In this document: positions 44,534 through 53,118 of the stretch, piece by piece
How positions within the stretch are numbered: the first letter of the stretch is position 1
Layout: each line of letters opens with the position of its first letter
NCBI RefSeq assembly: GCF_018130785.1
Contig: NZ_JAFCJT010000002.1
Span: 744,001 to 808,000, forward strand
From: Bradyrhizobium liaoningense
GTDB taxonomy: Bacteria > Pseudomonadota > Alphaproteobacteria > Rhizobiales > Xanthobacteraceae
Direction of reading: 5' to 3'
DNA length: 64,000 nucleotides
Notes under the pieces: model-generated
Told to the model about the DNA's origin: nothing
The model's database searches: none
The model's input: only the letters and a program-made list of their open reading frames with translations
Translations under genes and position numbers: made by a program

Positions 44534-45172
44534 ATGCCGGACACCAAGCTGACGATCTGGGGACGCGCCAACTCGGTCAACGTGCAGAAGGTGCTGTGGT
44601 GCCTGACCGAGCTCGGCCTGGCTTACGAGCGCATCGACGCCGGCATGGCGTTCGGCAAGACCCGCGAGGCGGACTATCTCGCGATGAATCCCAATGCGCG
44701 GATCCCGACGCTGGTCGAGGGCGACTTCGTGCTGTGGGAATCGAACTCGATCATGCGCTATCTCTGCCTCGCGCATGGCCGCGGCACGCCGATCTACCCC
44801 GAGGCCCCGAAGCTGCGCACCAGCGTCGACCGCTGGCTCGACTGGACGCTGTCGATGGTGCAGCCGGTCGACCGGCCGGTGTTCTGGGGCATCGTGCGCA
44901 CGCCGCCCGCCGAGCGCGACATGATCCAGGTGCAGCGGGATGCCGATGCCGCCGCCGAGGTCTGGGCCATCGCCGACCGCCTGCTCGCATCGCGCCGCTT
45001 CATGGATGGCGACCAGTTCACGCTGGCCGACATCGCGATCGGCGCCTATGCGCGGCGCTGGCTCGGGGTCGAAGGCATCACCCGCCCGGCCCAGCCGTAT
45101 TTGACGCGCTGGCTCGCCGAGCTCGGCAAGCGGCCCGGATTTGCCCGGTTTGTCGCACCGCCAATGTCATGA
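44534..45172 (+). CDS. Glutathione S-transferase family protein
   Basis: A 212-aa protein. Thioredoxin-like N-domain: KLTIWGRANSVNVQKVLWCL with the cis-proline in ARIPTLVEGDFVLWESNSIM (E/S pair contacts glutathione), then a helical C-domain with QFTLADIAIGAYARRWL. The SVNVQK segment places an active Ser/Asn like theta/beta-type bacterial GSTs. ATG at 44534 with GGGAGG upstream. Confidence 0.92.
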   Translation: MPDTKLTIWGRANSVNVQKVLWCLTELGLAYERIDAGMAFGKTREADYLAMNPNARIPTLVEGDFVLWESNSIMRYLCLAHGRGTPIYPEAPKLRTSVDRWLDWTLSMVQPVDRPVFWGIVRTPPAERDMIQVQRDADAAAEVWAIADRLLASRRFMDGDQFTLADIAIGAYARRWLGVEGITRPAQPYLTRWLAELGKRPGFARFVAPPMS

Positions 45173-45295
45173 GCCGGTGGCGCGGCCTAAGCTGTGCCGA
45201 ACGCGCAATGAATCATCGTTGTTGCGCACGTGTCAGGCATCGCGCCGGCACTTGACGGCTACTGTGCATGGGGTTGTTTTCGCTGTTTTTGTTTT

Positions 45296-45351
45296 CAGAG
45301 CGTTTTCAAGCGAGGTGGATACCGGTTCGCGTGAAGAACGCGCGTCCAAAC
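45296..45351. repeat. Interspersed repeat fragment
   Basis: CAGAGCGTTTTCAAGCGAGG, TGGATACCGGTTCGCGTGAA, then GAACGCGCGTCCAAAC. I know near-identical blocks scattered in Bradyrhizobium genomes. Only one copy in this window. Confidence 0.6.
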
Positions 45352-45358
45352 CGGCCCC

Positions 45359-45511
45359 CTAGCGCCAGCCGCGCTCGACCAGCAGCACGCAGATGATCAG
45401 CAGCAGCGTCACGACGGCGGTGGCAAGCTTGGCCGTCCAGCTCAGGCCGCGGCCGACCCACAACAGCAGCGCGCAATACATCACGAAGGGGACGATGATG
45501 TCGGGCCGCAT
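45359..45511 (-). CDS. Small two-helix membrane protein (50 aa)
   Basis: MRPDIIVPFVMYCALLLWVG, then RGLSWTAKLATAVVTLLLII and a short end CVLLVERGWR. Two membrane helices joined by a basic loop. It starts 20 bases beyond the stop of the next upstream gene on the same strand, so it is probably co-transcribed with it. Confidence 0.6.
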   Translation of the reverse strand: MRPDIIVPFVMYCALLLWVGRGLSWTAKLATAVVTLLLIICVLLVERGWR

Positions 45512-45531
45512 GAGATCCGGCGGCATCGGCT

Positions 45532-45777
45532 TCAGCGCCTGACCGTGGTCTCGACGCTGATCGAGCCGCCGATCTTCACACAGGTGCCGGTGCCCTCGAC
45601 CATGACGAAGCGCGGGCCGTAGGAGGCGCAGGAGCCGGCCTTGGCCCTCCCGCCCGTCCCCTTCAGCGGCAAGGCCTTGCCGGCCTGTGGCCGCTCGGCA
45701 GGCGGAAGGCGCAGGTCCTCGGCTGCGGCCGCGGACGTGGCCAGCAACGGGATGAGGATGAGGAGCGGCGCGCGCAT
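45532..45777 (-). CDS. Secreted mini-protein resembling the porin N-terminus (81 aa)
   Basis: A signal peptide (LLILIPLLATSAAAA) is followed by a short linker and CASYGPRFVMVEGTGTCVKI with GGSISVET. That block closely resembles the conserved N-terminal cysteine loop of alphaproteobacterial Omp2-type porins (C-x-x-YG-x-G-F...PGT-x-TC-x-K-IGG). The barrel is absent, so it is either a stand-alone domain or a truncated porin. Similar mini-proteins occur in Bradyrhizobium. Confidence 0.7.
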   Translation of the reverse strand: MRAPLLILIPLLATSAAAAEDLRLPPAERPQAGKALPLKGTGGRAKAGSCASYGPRFVMVEGTGTCVKIGGSISVETTVRR

Positions 45778-45833
45778 GCAGCCCTTCTAGCCCGGACCGG
45801 CGTCACGCGCCATCCGGGTCGCTCCGCCCGGGG

Positions 45834-46088
45834 TCAGATGAACTTGACGCCGGCCGATTTGCCGCGGCGCCAGATCACCTGGCAGCTCCGCCCGGTGCGG
45901 GCATCACGGGCGAAGGCCATGCGGATCACGCCCGGGAGCTGGCTCGCGTCCTCGTCCATCGTGATCTTTGCGCCGGTATCGGAGATGTCCTGGACCAGGC
46001 AATGCCGCGCCGCGAATCCGCCGTCGAGCGTGATCCAGGCGTGCTGCGACAGCGATTTGCGGGCTGCACGCTTCTTGGGCTGTGGCAT
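45834..46088 (-). CDS. PilZ domain protein
   Basis: An 84-aa single PilZ domain. It has R-x3-R-type basic residues near the N-terminus (KKRAARKSLSQHAWI), then CLVQDISDTGAKITMDE (the D-x-S-x-x-G cyclic-di-GMP motif) and a beta end IWRRGKSAGVKFI. The N-terminal RxxxR is partly preserved, so cyclic-di-GMP binding is possible but not certain. ATG at 46088 with GGAGAG upstream is preferred to a TTG two codons earlier. Confidence 0.82.
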   Translation of the reverse strand: MPQPKKRAARKSLSQHAWITLDGGFAARHCLVQDISDTGAKITMDEDASQLPGVIRMAFARDARTGRSCQVIWRRGKSAGVKFI

Positions 46089-46312
46089 GAACAAATCTCT
46101 CCGGTTCCAGCGCTATCTCAGGGGCCCCTAAGAAACCGTTGAAATCGCCTCCGAATGTAACAGGGGGGACGCTATCCACCGGTTCCAAAAGACCGTTCCC
46201 GAACGGCTTGCCCACGGCGCCAAAGGCCACTATACGTTCGCCCGCTGCAGCCGCCGGGCTCGACTCGGGTGGCCGGCGGCCGTGTCGCGAAAAGCGGCGG
46301 GGCCTTGTGTTT

Positions 46313-46387
46313 GCTCCCTTCGTCTATCGGTTAGGACGCCACCCTTTCACGGTGGAGAGAGCGGTTCGATTCCGCTAGGGAGCGCCA
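46313..46387 (+). tRNA. tRNA-Glu (anticodon UUC)
   Basis: Acceptor GCTCCCT pairs with AGGGAGC. The anticodon loop CTTTCAC gives TTC. The T arm has GGTTCGATTCC, and CCA is encoded at 46385-46387. Confidence 0.97.
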
Positions 46388-46487
46388 ACATCCGGGCCAT
46401 TGGGTGATGTGGCGAAATCCGCCGCCCCGCATGAACCTTCCCGCCCCTGACCGCCGACCAATGACCCGTTGGAACCGGTGCAGACCC

Positions 46488-47141
46488 ATGGCGCAGCGCA
46501 AATCCCCCTCGGACGGCCAGACCGGCGTTGCCTCGCCGGTGCCGCCGCCCTGGATGCACCGTCCAGCGCCATATGCGCCGGAGCGGCGCGCCAGAATGCT
46601 GGAGCACATGGCACGCGCCCGATCGCTTCCGCCGCGCCAGGCCGCGATGGTGCCGGCGCCGTCGCGCGGCTTGGACACTCTCGGCGATGCCTTTGCCCAC
46701 GCGGTCCTGTTCGGTGTCATCGCCCTGCTCTTCCAGTCGCGCGTTCCGCTCTACCTCGGCGCCTTCCTCTACTTCGCCGACGGCGAGCGCATCGAACGCG
46801 CGCTCGAAGCGATCGGCATCCGGCTCGAGCCGGACAGGATCGGACCCGATATCATCAAGAGCTTCGCGTCTTTGTTCGCATGGTTCGCGCTGTTCGCGTC
46901 CTTGCAAGACTCTGTCCCCGCCTGGCTTGCGGCATGGCTGCCTCCGGCCGGGTCATGGTCGTTCATCGCCGGCATCGCCCTTGCGCTCGCCATCGTCGAA
47001 GCGTTCGCAACGCTGGCGATGCGGCGCGCATTGCCGTGGTTCGGATTTCAGATCTGTGCGGACAGCCTGACCTGGACGGCGATCAAGCTCCTCATCGCCG
47101 TTGGCGTGCTGGCCCTGCTGGTGCTACTCGGATCTCAATGA
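46488..47141 (+). CDS. Hypothetical multi-TM protein
   Basis: About 217 aa from ATG 46488 (the frame opens at 46404). A Pro/Arg-rich cytoplasmic N-terminus (MHRPAPYAPERRARMLEHMA) is followed by four or so membrane helices (AFAHAVLFGVIALLFQSRVP, SFASLFAWFALFASL, FIAGIALALAIVEAFATLAM, LLIAVGVLALLVLLG). It begins about 100 bases after tRNA-Glu. Start codon uncertain. Function unknown. Confidence 0.6.
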   Translation: MAQRKSPSDGQTGVASPVPPPWMHRPAPYAPERRARMLEHMARARSLPPRQAAMVPAPSRGLDTLGDAFAHAVLFGVIALLFQSRVPLYLGAFLYFADGERIERALEAIGIRLEPDRIGPDIIKSFASLFAWFALFASLQDSVPAWLAAWLPPAGSWSFIAGIALALAIVEAFATLAMRRALPWFGFQICADSLTWTAIKLLIAVGVLALLVLLGSQ

Positions 47142-47319
47142 GCGGGGCGGAATAACGAGGTTGTGAGTTTGCGCGGGGCGTTATGCCGCGAGCTCCGGAA
47201 CACCATCGCTCCGTACATTTACCGAAAATTTACCCCCGCTATTTGATCGGCGTATCGTTTGCTTAGACGTTGCCCGCTACGTGATTTTACGGAAACACTC
47301 CGAAACACGATTGGCGTTC

Positions 47320-47946
47320 ATGTCCGTCTCAGAGTTCCTCCGGCAGCGTGCAGTGGAAGTCAGCGTGAGCGGCAGCTACTCGCTGCCGCGCTGGTACGAT
47401 TGCGAGGGCCAGCTGCGCACCTTCGCCTGCCGCACCAAGCGTGTCTCCCCGTTCCGCATGATTGTCGACGTGCCTGTGGTCGGTAAGGTCGGCGAGCGCG
47501 TGACCTCCTATTTCCAGGACTTTGGCGAATTCCAGTGCACCATCAGCGCCACGCTGAAGGCGGGCTTTCTGATGGAACTCGACATGACGCGGGCGCGGCG
47601 CGCCTGGATGTCGGAAAAGCTGACCTGGCTGGAGAAGAAGCAGAAGGACGCCAGCATTTTGGAGCTGCGCAATGACGCCCGCTTCGTTCCGCAGGTCTCC
47701 CACACGTTCCTGACGCTCGCCGACGGCAGCACCCATCCCTGCTTCATCATCGACGTCTCCACGGCCGGCGTCGCGATATCCTGCGAATACGACCCGCAGA
47801 TCGGGACCCCGCTTGCGGTCGGCGCCTGCGTCGGGCGCGTCATTCGCAAATTCGACAAGGGCTTTGCGGTCAAATTCGCCGAGAAGCAGCAGCGGGACGA
47901 CCTGGTCCGCCTGATCGTCCGTACGCCGATGCTGCAATCGGCCTGA
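47320..47946 (+). CDS. PilZ domain protein with N-terminal PilZ-like half
   Basis: A 208-aa protein. The C-terminal PilZ domain (residues about 110-205) has ELRNDARFVP (an R-x3-R-like site), CFIIDVSTAGVAISCEY (D-x-S-x-x-G) and GKGFAVKF-like end DKGFAVKFAEK. The N-terminal half (ASCRTK-like barrel, MIVDVPVVGKVGERVTSYF) looks like a second, degenerate PilZ or YcgR-N-like barrel. Probable cyclic-di-GMP effector. Confidence 0.8.
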   Translation: MSVSEFLRQRAVEVSVSGSYSLPRWYDCEGQLRTFACRTKRVSPFRMIVDVPVVGKVGERVTSYFQDFGEFQCTISATLKAGFLMELDMTRARRAWMSEKLTWLEKKQKDASILELRNDARFVPQVSHTFLTLADGSTHPCFIIDVSTAGVAISCEYDPQIGTPLAVGACVGRVIRKFDKGFAVKFAEKQQRDDLVRLIVRTPMLQSA

Positions 47947-48069
47947 ATCCGGCCCGATCGATTTTAACTCACTTTTAACTAAATGCTGGAGGAGCCGATC
48001 CCCGCGCGATAGGGTGTGACTCAATACGTCCGCAATCACTGCGGGCCCTTGAGTATTGGAAGTCCAGGA

Positions 48070-49071
48070 ATGTCCATCGCCGACGCCGGGTTCGCCCCGG
48101 CAGAGACCCCCCAGAGCGCCGCGGCCAAGCCGCAACTTCCACCCGGCGTCGTCACCGAAGGCCCGCTCGTTCAGGCCAAGTTGCGCGAGAGCTATCTGCT
48201 CCTCGGCATTCTCTACGTCGGCGCCGTCGCGGGCGTCATCTGGGCGATCACCCAGGGCCTCGGCAAGGTGGAGCTGTTCACGTTCGTCTGGATGTTCGCG
48301 CTGACCACGTTCGGCATCGGCGCCGGCATGCACCGCCTGTTCGTGCATCGCAGCTTCCGTACCGGCCCGATCATGCGCGTGTTCTTCTGCGCCATTGCCC
48401 AGATGGCGGTGCAGGGCTCGATCGCGAAATGGGTCGCCAATCACCGCCGCCACCATCTCTATGCCGATGACGTCGGCGACCCCCACAGCCCGCAATTCGA
48501 CGGCTTCGGCAATCGCTATGTCAGCGCATTCAAGGGCTTCCTGCACGCCCAGGGCAGCTGGGTGTTCGACCAGGCGACCACCGACAACGAATATTACGCC
48601 AAGGACATCCTCGCCGATCCCATCGCGATGTTCTTCGTGCGCACGCGCTGGGTCTGGTACGGGATGTCGGCCGTCTTCATCCCCGGTGTGATCGGTTACA
48701 CCTTCGGCGGCGTGCACACCATGATCGGCTGCGTGCTGTTCTCCGGCCTGCTCCGCTGCTACCTGCTGATCCTCACCAGCCAGCTCACCGGCTCGGTCTG
48801 CCACGCCTACGGCTATCGCCGCTTCGAGGTCGACGACGCCTCGACCAACGAGTTCGTGACCACGATCCTCACCTTCGGCGAGGGTCTGCACAACAACCAT
48901 CACCGCTTCCCGCGGGACGCCTATATCTCGCACGCCTGGTGGGAGATCGATCTCAACGGCCTGATCATTCTGGGCATGGAGAAGATCGGCCTCGTCCACG
49001 ACGTCTTCCACGCCTCGCACCGTCAGCTGGAGCGGGCGGCCGAAGCGCAGGCGGCCACGACGGCGCGCTAA
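48070..49071 (+). CDS. Acyl-CoA/acyl-lipid desaturase, delta-9 type
   Basis: A 333-aa integral membrane di-iron desaturase. Three histidine boxes are present: HRLFVH (88-93), HRRHH (125-129) and HNNHH near residue 278. Several membrane helices. It introduces a double bond in fatty-acyl chains. Box spacing fits the stearoyl-CoA-desaturase-like group. ATG at 48070. No neighbours of lipid metabolism. Confidence 0.92.
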   Translation: MSIADAGFAPAETPQSAAAKPQLPPGVVTEGPLVQAKLRESYLLLGILYVGAVAGVIWAITQGLGKVELFTFVWMFALTTFGIGAGMHRLFVHRSFRTGPIMRVFFCAIAQMAVQGSIAKWVANHRRHHLYADDVGDPHSPQFDGFGNRYVSAFKGFLHAQGSWVFDQATTDNEYYAKDILADPIAMFFVRTRWVWYGMSAVFIPGVIGYTFGGVHTMIGCVLFSGLLRCYLLILTSQLTGSVCHAYGYRRFEVDDASTNEFVTTILTFGEGLHNNHHRFPRDAYISHAWWEIDLNGLIILGMEKIGLVHDVFHASHRQLERAAEAQAATTAR

Positions 49072-49207
49072 GGCGGCAGTCGGCGGCCGCGCAGCGGCCG
49101 TCTCGCCTCCGCACCGCTGCCCTATCGCGGCCCCATTGCGGGATCAGCTTTTGACGGTCCGTGCCTCGTGCCGGACCTCATTTGCAGACTTGCGATCGGG
49201 GGACCGA

Positions 49208-49450
49208 ATGGCAGTCGACAAGATCACCTGGGACAGGGTCGGCCGGGTCACCGAGCCCGGACGGTACATGTACACGTTCGGCTGGCTGACGATCACGGCC
49301 GGCGATCTCGATATCTGGAAGCAATATCCGCAAGCCGCCTTCACGCTGCTCGCGCACCATGCCGAGCCGGACGAGGCCGTCGGCAAGGAATTTTATCTTG
49401 GCGCCTTCGACATCGCGCCCGAAGCACCGCCGTCTTTCACCACGCATTGA
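49208..49450 (+). CDS. Small conserved-looking hypothetical protein (80 aa)
   Basis: ATG at 49208 after GGGGGA. MAVDKITWDRVGRVTEPGRY, then MYTFGWLTITAGDLDIWKQY, a small beta-rich soluble domain with a Pro-rich end. I recognise the W-x-R-VG-x3-EPGRY-x-YTFGWLTI style as recurring in Bradyrhizobium. Function unknown. Confidence 0.65.
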   Translation: MAVDKITWDRVGRVTEPGRYMYTFGWLTITAGDLDIWKQYPQAAFTLLAHHAEPDEAVGKEFYLGAFDIAPEAPPSFTTH

Positions 49451-49592
49451 AAGCACGGCAAACGCCGGCCCCAATCGATTTTCCGGAATCGGCGATTCGA
49501 GCCGGCGCTAGCAGCGCTTCGTGCAAGGTCAGGCTGCGCGCGGCGCGGGCGACCGCGGGAACGAATGGCATGCACGTTGCTTGATCAACGTC

Positions 49593-49748
49593 ATGATACA
49601 CATCCCCGCCGTCGACCAGGCCTTCCTGCTGCTGCTCATTGTCTTCTGCCTTGGCACGTGCCTCGTACGCGTCTTCTGGGAGCTGGAGCAGGTGCGGGCA
49701 CGCCGGATCGCTGCACCGCCCCATCGGCGCACAACGAAGCGTGACTAG
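49593..49748 (+). CDS. Small single-TM protein (51 aa)
   Basis: MIHIPAVDQAFLLLLIVFCL, then GTCLVRVFWELEQVRARRIA and a basic tail. One membrane helix. Start uncertain; the longer frame begins at 49521. Confidence 0.45.
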   Translation: MIHIPAVDQAFLLLLIVFCLGTCLVRVFWELEQVRARRIAAPPHRRTTKRD

Positions 49749-49948
49749 GCCAGTTTGTCCGGCGGCTGGACTCGCCGCTCGCACACGTGCATCGTCAATC
49801 GAAGAAACCTGCGCATTGCCTTGATCTGACTTACCAATCGCAATCCGATGGCGGCCGCGCGAGGGCTGCCGTCGATGACGAATTAACTCTGTCATGCCGT
49901 TGATTGTGCTCGTCTTCTCACGTCCGGCGCCGATACCGATGAACGCTG

Positions 49949-49978
49949 GCTGTCGCGCCTGTTAAGTGACGCGACAGC
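49949..49978. other. Stem-loop upstream of the PrsW-like gene
   Basis: GCTGTCGCG (49949-49957) and CGCGACAGC (49970-49978) form a 9-bp perfect stem with a 12-base loop, 70 bases before the start at 50048. No T-run follows. The rest of 49749-50047 is empty. Confidence 0.45.
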
Positions 49979-50047
49979 AAGTGCATGACACATGGTCGCA
50001 TCGGTAAACGTAGATAAGCAGATCAAGGGAACCTATTTTCGGCGCCG

Positions 50048-51088
50048 ATGTACCTGATTGAAGCGTTACCCACCGTCATCGGAACTGCCGCCATCGCCCC
50101 GGCGCTGCTGATGCTGTGGCTCGTCATTGCCGCCGAGGAGCGCCCGGGACCGCCGGCCCAGGTCTGGACTGCGTTCCTGCTCGGCGCGGCCAGCATTTCG
50201 CTGCTGGGCCTTGCCCGCGCTCCCTTCGCCAAGATGGTTGCAGCCCCTGACAACCCCTGGGCCGCGCTCGCCATGCATTCGGTCTTCGGGGTCGCGCTGC
50301 CCGAGGAAGCCGTCAAGGTGATCGCCATCGTGCTGGTCTCCTCGACCAAGCGGCGGACCTTCGCCAATCCGATGGACACCGTGGTCTATGGCGCCGCCGT
50401 CGGCCTCGGCTTCGCCGCTTACGAGAACCTCGCCTATCTCGTCCAGCACGCCGAGATGTGGCGCTCACTGGCCGCGTTGCGCAGCGTGCTGACCGTGCCG
50501 TTCCACGGTGCGCTCGGCATCATCGCCGGCGCCTACCTGACGATCGCGCGCGCCGGCACGGCGCTGGGTGCCAACCGCCACCATCGCGACTGGGCCCGCC
50601 TCTCCAGCCGCCTGCTGATCTTCGCAGGCCCGGTCGCGCTGCATTCGGCCTTCGACTTCCCGCTGCTGACCTTGCAGCGGATGCCCGATCTCGATCCGAC
50701 GCTGCGGATGTGGCTGGGCGGAGCGAGCCTGCTGATCGGCTTCAGCTCGATTGCCTTCGCCATCCGCCTGGTGCGGCGGGTCGCGCGCCATCACGCGCCG
50801 CGGACCGATATCGCGCGGGAGCGGCTCAGCCAGTTGCGCCGGATGTGGGCGCTGCTGCTCGCCGGCGGCGGCGTCGGCTTTCTCGGCCTCGCCTTCGTGC
50901 TGACCTCCATCCATCATTGGCTGATCAACCCCGAGCGCAATCTGACGCTGGCCCTGATCCCGATCGGCTTCGTCTCGATCCTGCTCGGTCTCGCGCTCCT
51001 GATCGTCACGATCGCGATCTACATTCTCGGCCGCAACCGCGTTCGCACCAGTGGCGAAGGTTTTTCGTCCGCGCACGGCGGCGGTTGA
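50048..51088 (+). CDS. PrsW-like intramembrane metalloprotease
   Basis: A 346-aa protein with about eight membrane helices. The PrsW/CAAX-type catalytic residues appear in order: VALPEEAVK (Glu-Glu), GLGFAAYEN, TVPFHGALG (His) and ALHSAFDF (His/Asp). PrsW in Bacillus cleaves an anti-sigma factor; a target here is unknown. The C-terminal third is an extra membrane region. ATG at 50048. Confidence 0.82.
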   Translation: MYLIEALPTVIGTAAIAPALLMLWLVIAAEERPGPPAQVWTAFLLGAASISLLGLARAPFAKMVAAPDNPWAALAMHSVFGVALPEEAVKVIAIVLVSSTKRRTFANPMDTVVYGAAVGLGFAAYENLAYLVQHAEMWRSLAALRSVLTVPFHGALGIIAGAYLTIARAGTALGANRHHRDWARLSSRLLIFAGPVALHSAFDFPLLTLQRMPDLDPTLRMWLGGASLLIGFSSIAFAIRLVRRVARHHAPRTDIARERLSQLRRMWALLLAGGGVGFLGLAFVLTSIHHWLINPERNLTLALIPIGFVSILLGLALLIVTIAIYILGRNRVRTSGEGFSSAHGGG

Positions 51089-51157
51089 ACCGCGGGATGG
51101 CAAGCGCGGTGTGTGCATATTAGATTGAGCACACGTTTTTCGATCCGGAGCCTGCCA

Positions 51158-51736
51158 ATGACGTCGCCCGAGGATTTTGCCCGGCTGCAATCTGCCATGA
51201 GCCAGACGGTCAAGGCGCATTGGAAGGCCTTCCTGTTCGAAGGCATCCTTCTCGCTTTTCTCGGCGTCGCCGCGCTGATCGTGCCGCCGCTCGCAAGCCT
51301 TGCGATCGCGATCTTTCTCGGCTGGATGTTCCTGGTCAGCGGCATCGGCGGACTGATCGTGACCTATTGGGCGCGCAGCACGCCGGGCTTCTGGTGGTCG
51401 CTGATCTCGGCCGCGCTCGCCGTGCTCGCCGGCATGCTCCTGCTGGCCCGGCCGATGCAGGCCGTGCTGACGCTGACCATCGTGATCGGCGCCTATTTCC
51501 TCGCCGAGGGCGTCGCCACCATCATGTACGCACTGGAGCACCGCCGCGAGCCGAGCGGCCGCTGGTCCTGGCTCCTGATGTCCGGCCTCGTCGACATCGC
51601 CATCTCGTTCATGGTGATCACGGGGCTGCCAAGCTCGGCGGAATGGGCGATCGGCGTCCTCGTCGGTATCAACCTGCTGTTCGGCGGCGCCACCCTGATC
51701 GGCATGGCGCTGGCGGCACGCAATAGCAACACCTGA
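51158..51736 (+). CDS. HdeD family acid-resistance membrane protein
   Basis: A 192-aa protein with six helices, a repeated three-helix unit (ILLAFLGVAALIVPPLASLA, FLGWMFLVSGIGGLI, LTIVIGAYFLAEGVATIM). The ALIVPPLASLAIAIFLGWMF segment is characteristic of HdeD (DUF308). ATG at 51158; the frame is open from 51113. Confidence 0.85.
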   Translation: MTSPEDFARLQSAMSQTVKAHWKAFLFEGILLAFLGVAALIVPPLASLAIAIFLGWMFLVSGIGGLIVTYWARSTPGFWWSLISAALAVLAGMLLLARPMQAVLTLTIVIGAYFLAEGVATIMYALEHRREPSGRWSWLLMSGLVDIAISFMVITGLPSSAEWAIGVLVGINLLFGGATLIGMALAARNSNT

Positions 51737-51804
51737 GGCGCCTCATCGCGCCTTGCTCCGTTTTGGGGGTGACAACCCGCCAATGGCGCGCTATATGAGC
51801 GGCC

Positions 51805-51885
51805 ATGATCACTCTCGTCACCAGCTATTTTTGGTACTTTAGCTACGACAGCTCGCTGGCGGCAGGAGGATCGCGCTCAATCTGA
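51805..51885 (+). CDS. Leader peptide of aroG (26 aa, Tyr/Phe/Trp-rich)
   Basis: MITLVTSYFWYFSYDSSLAA followed by GGSRSI. Residues 8-14 are Tyr-Phe-Trp-Tyr-Phe-Ser-Tyr, six aromatic residues in seven, exactly the products of the shikimate pathway. It ends 22 bases before a terminator hairpin that precedes aroG. Such a leader lets a ribosome stall when charged tRNA for Phe/Tyr/Trp is scarce and so controls transcription of the downstream gene. The sequence is directly visible; the mechanism is inferred from known amino-acid attenuators. Confidence 0.85.
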   Translation: MITLVTSYFWYFSYDSSLAAGGSRSI

Positions 51886-51933
51886 ATATTGAAGCAAACG
51901 TCCGAACAAGCCGCCAGACCTGGCGGCTTTTTT
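51856..51933 (+). promoter_or_regulatory. aroG transcription attenuator (competing hairpins and terminator)
   Basis: Segment 1 CTGGCGGC (51856-51863, inside the leader gene) and segment 3 CTGGCGGC (51920-51927) are identical. Both are complementary to segment 2 GCCGCCAG (51910-51917). Pairing 2:3 forms the terminator AAGCCGCCA-GACC-TGGCGGCTT (51908-51929) followed by TTTTT; pairing 1:2 would prevent it. This is the logic of an antiterminator/terminator switch. Confidence 0.8.
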
Positions 51934-51968
51934 ATTGCCGGCAGGTTCAAACAAGACAGGAGCCCGCC

Positions 51969-53054
51969 GTGCTGAGCACGACTGACGATCTTCGTATCCG
52001 CGAACTGAAAGAGCTGAGCACGCCGGAAGAGGTGATGCGGGAAGTCCCGCGCACACTCACCGCAACGCGTGTGGTGATGGCGGCGCGCAACGCCGTCCAT
52101 GCCATACTCAACGGCCAGGACGACCGTCTGCTGGTCGTGGTCGGCCCCTGCTCGGTGCATGATCCCAAGGCCGCGCTCGAATATGCCGAGCGCCTCGCCA
52201 GCTTGCGCGAAGACCTGGCCGACCAGCTCGAGATCGTGATGCGGGTCTATTTCGAGAAACCGCGCACCACCGTCGGCTGGAAGGGCCTGATCAACGATCC
52301 CGATCTGGACGGCAGCTTCGACATCAACAAGGGCCTGCGGCTGGCGCGCAACGTGCTGTCCGCGGTGAACAATCTCGGCCTGCCCGCCGGCGCAGAATTT
52401 CTGGACATGACGACGCCGCAATACATCGCCGACCTCGTGTCCTGGGCCGCGATCGGCGCGCGCACGACCGAGAGCCAGATCCATCGCGAGCTGGCCTCGG
52501 GGCTGTCCTGCCCGGTCGGGTTCAAGAACGGCACCGACGGCAATGTGCGGATCGCGGCGGACGCGGTGAAGTCGGCCTCGCATCCGCATCATTTCATGGC
52601 GGTGACGAAGCTCGGCCGCTCCGCCATCGCCTCGACCGCGGGCAACGAGGACTGTCACATCATCCTGCGCGGCGGCAGCAAGCCGAACTATGATGCGGAA
52701 AGCGTCTCGGCGGCCTGCAACGATCTGGCCAAATCCGGCGTCGCGCCGCTGGTCATGGTGGATGCGAGCCACGCCAATTCGAGCAAGAAGCCGGAAAACC
52801 AGCCGCTGGTCATGGCCGACATCGCCGGCCAGATCTCAGCCGGCGAGAACCGCATCATGGGCGTGATGATCGAGAGCAATCTCGTCGCCGGCCGCCAGGA
52901 CGTGGTGCGGGGCAAGCCGCTGACCTACGGCCAGAGCATCACGGACGGATGCATCGACTGGGCGACCACGGCCACCGTGCTCGAGCAGCTCGCTGACGCG
53001 GTCGAGATCCGCCGCAACACGCAGCGCGCGGGGCTGCACGAGCGCTCAGCGTAA
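51969..53054 (+). CDS. aroG: 3-deoxy-7-phosphoheptulonate (DAHP) synthase, class I
   Basis: A 361-aa AroF/G/H-type enzyme that joins phosphoenolpyruvate and erythrose-4-phosphate in the first step of aromatic amino-acid synthesis. Motifs: VVGPCSVHDPKAALEYAERL, RVYFEKPRTTVGWKGLINDP, GARTTESQIHRELASG, CHIILRGGSKPNYD and MVDASHANSSKKP (metal ligands Cys61-type, His, Glu, Asp). GTG start at 51969 with AGGAG upstream. Control by the aromatic leader peptide immediately upstream is likely. Confidence 0.96.
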   Translation: MLSTTDDLRIRELKELSTPEEVMREVPRTLTATRVVMAARNAVHAILNGQDDRLLVVVGPCSVHDPKAALEYAERLASLREDLADQLEIVMRVYFEKPRTTVGWKGLINDPDLDGSFDINKGLRLARNVLSAVNNLGLPAGAEFLDMTTPQYIADLVSWAAIGARTTESQIHRELASGLSCPVGFKNGTDGNVRIAADAVKSASHPHHFMAVTKLGRSAIASTAGNEDCHIILRGGSKPNYDAESVSAACNDLAKSGVAPLVMVDASHANSSKKPENQPLVMADIAGQISAGENRIMGVMIESNLVAGRQDVVRGKPLTYGQSITDGCIDWATTATVLEQLADAVEIRRNTQRAGLHERSA

Positions 53055-53118
53055 GGCCAAAGCAAACGCGGGCGGGGCGAGCTGTCGCGCCCTGCCCGCC
53101 GTTGGCGGCTTAATGATT

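Noticed and set aside
47329..49020. 563-aa minus-strand frame
   Set aside because: Antisense to the PilZ protein and the desaturase with its three histidine boxes; no motif of its own.
50465..51541. 358-aa minus-strand frame
   Set aside because: Shadow of the PrsW-like and HdeD genes; composition is Arg/Gln/Asp-rich low complexity.
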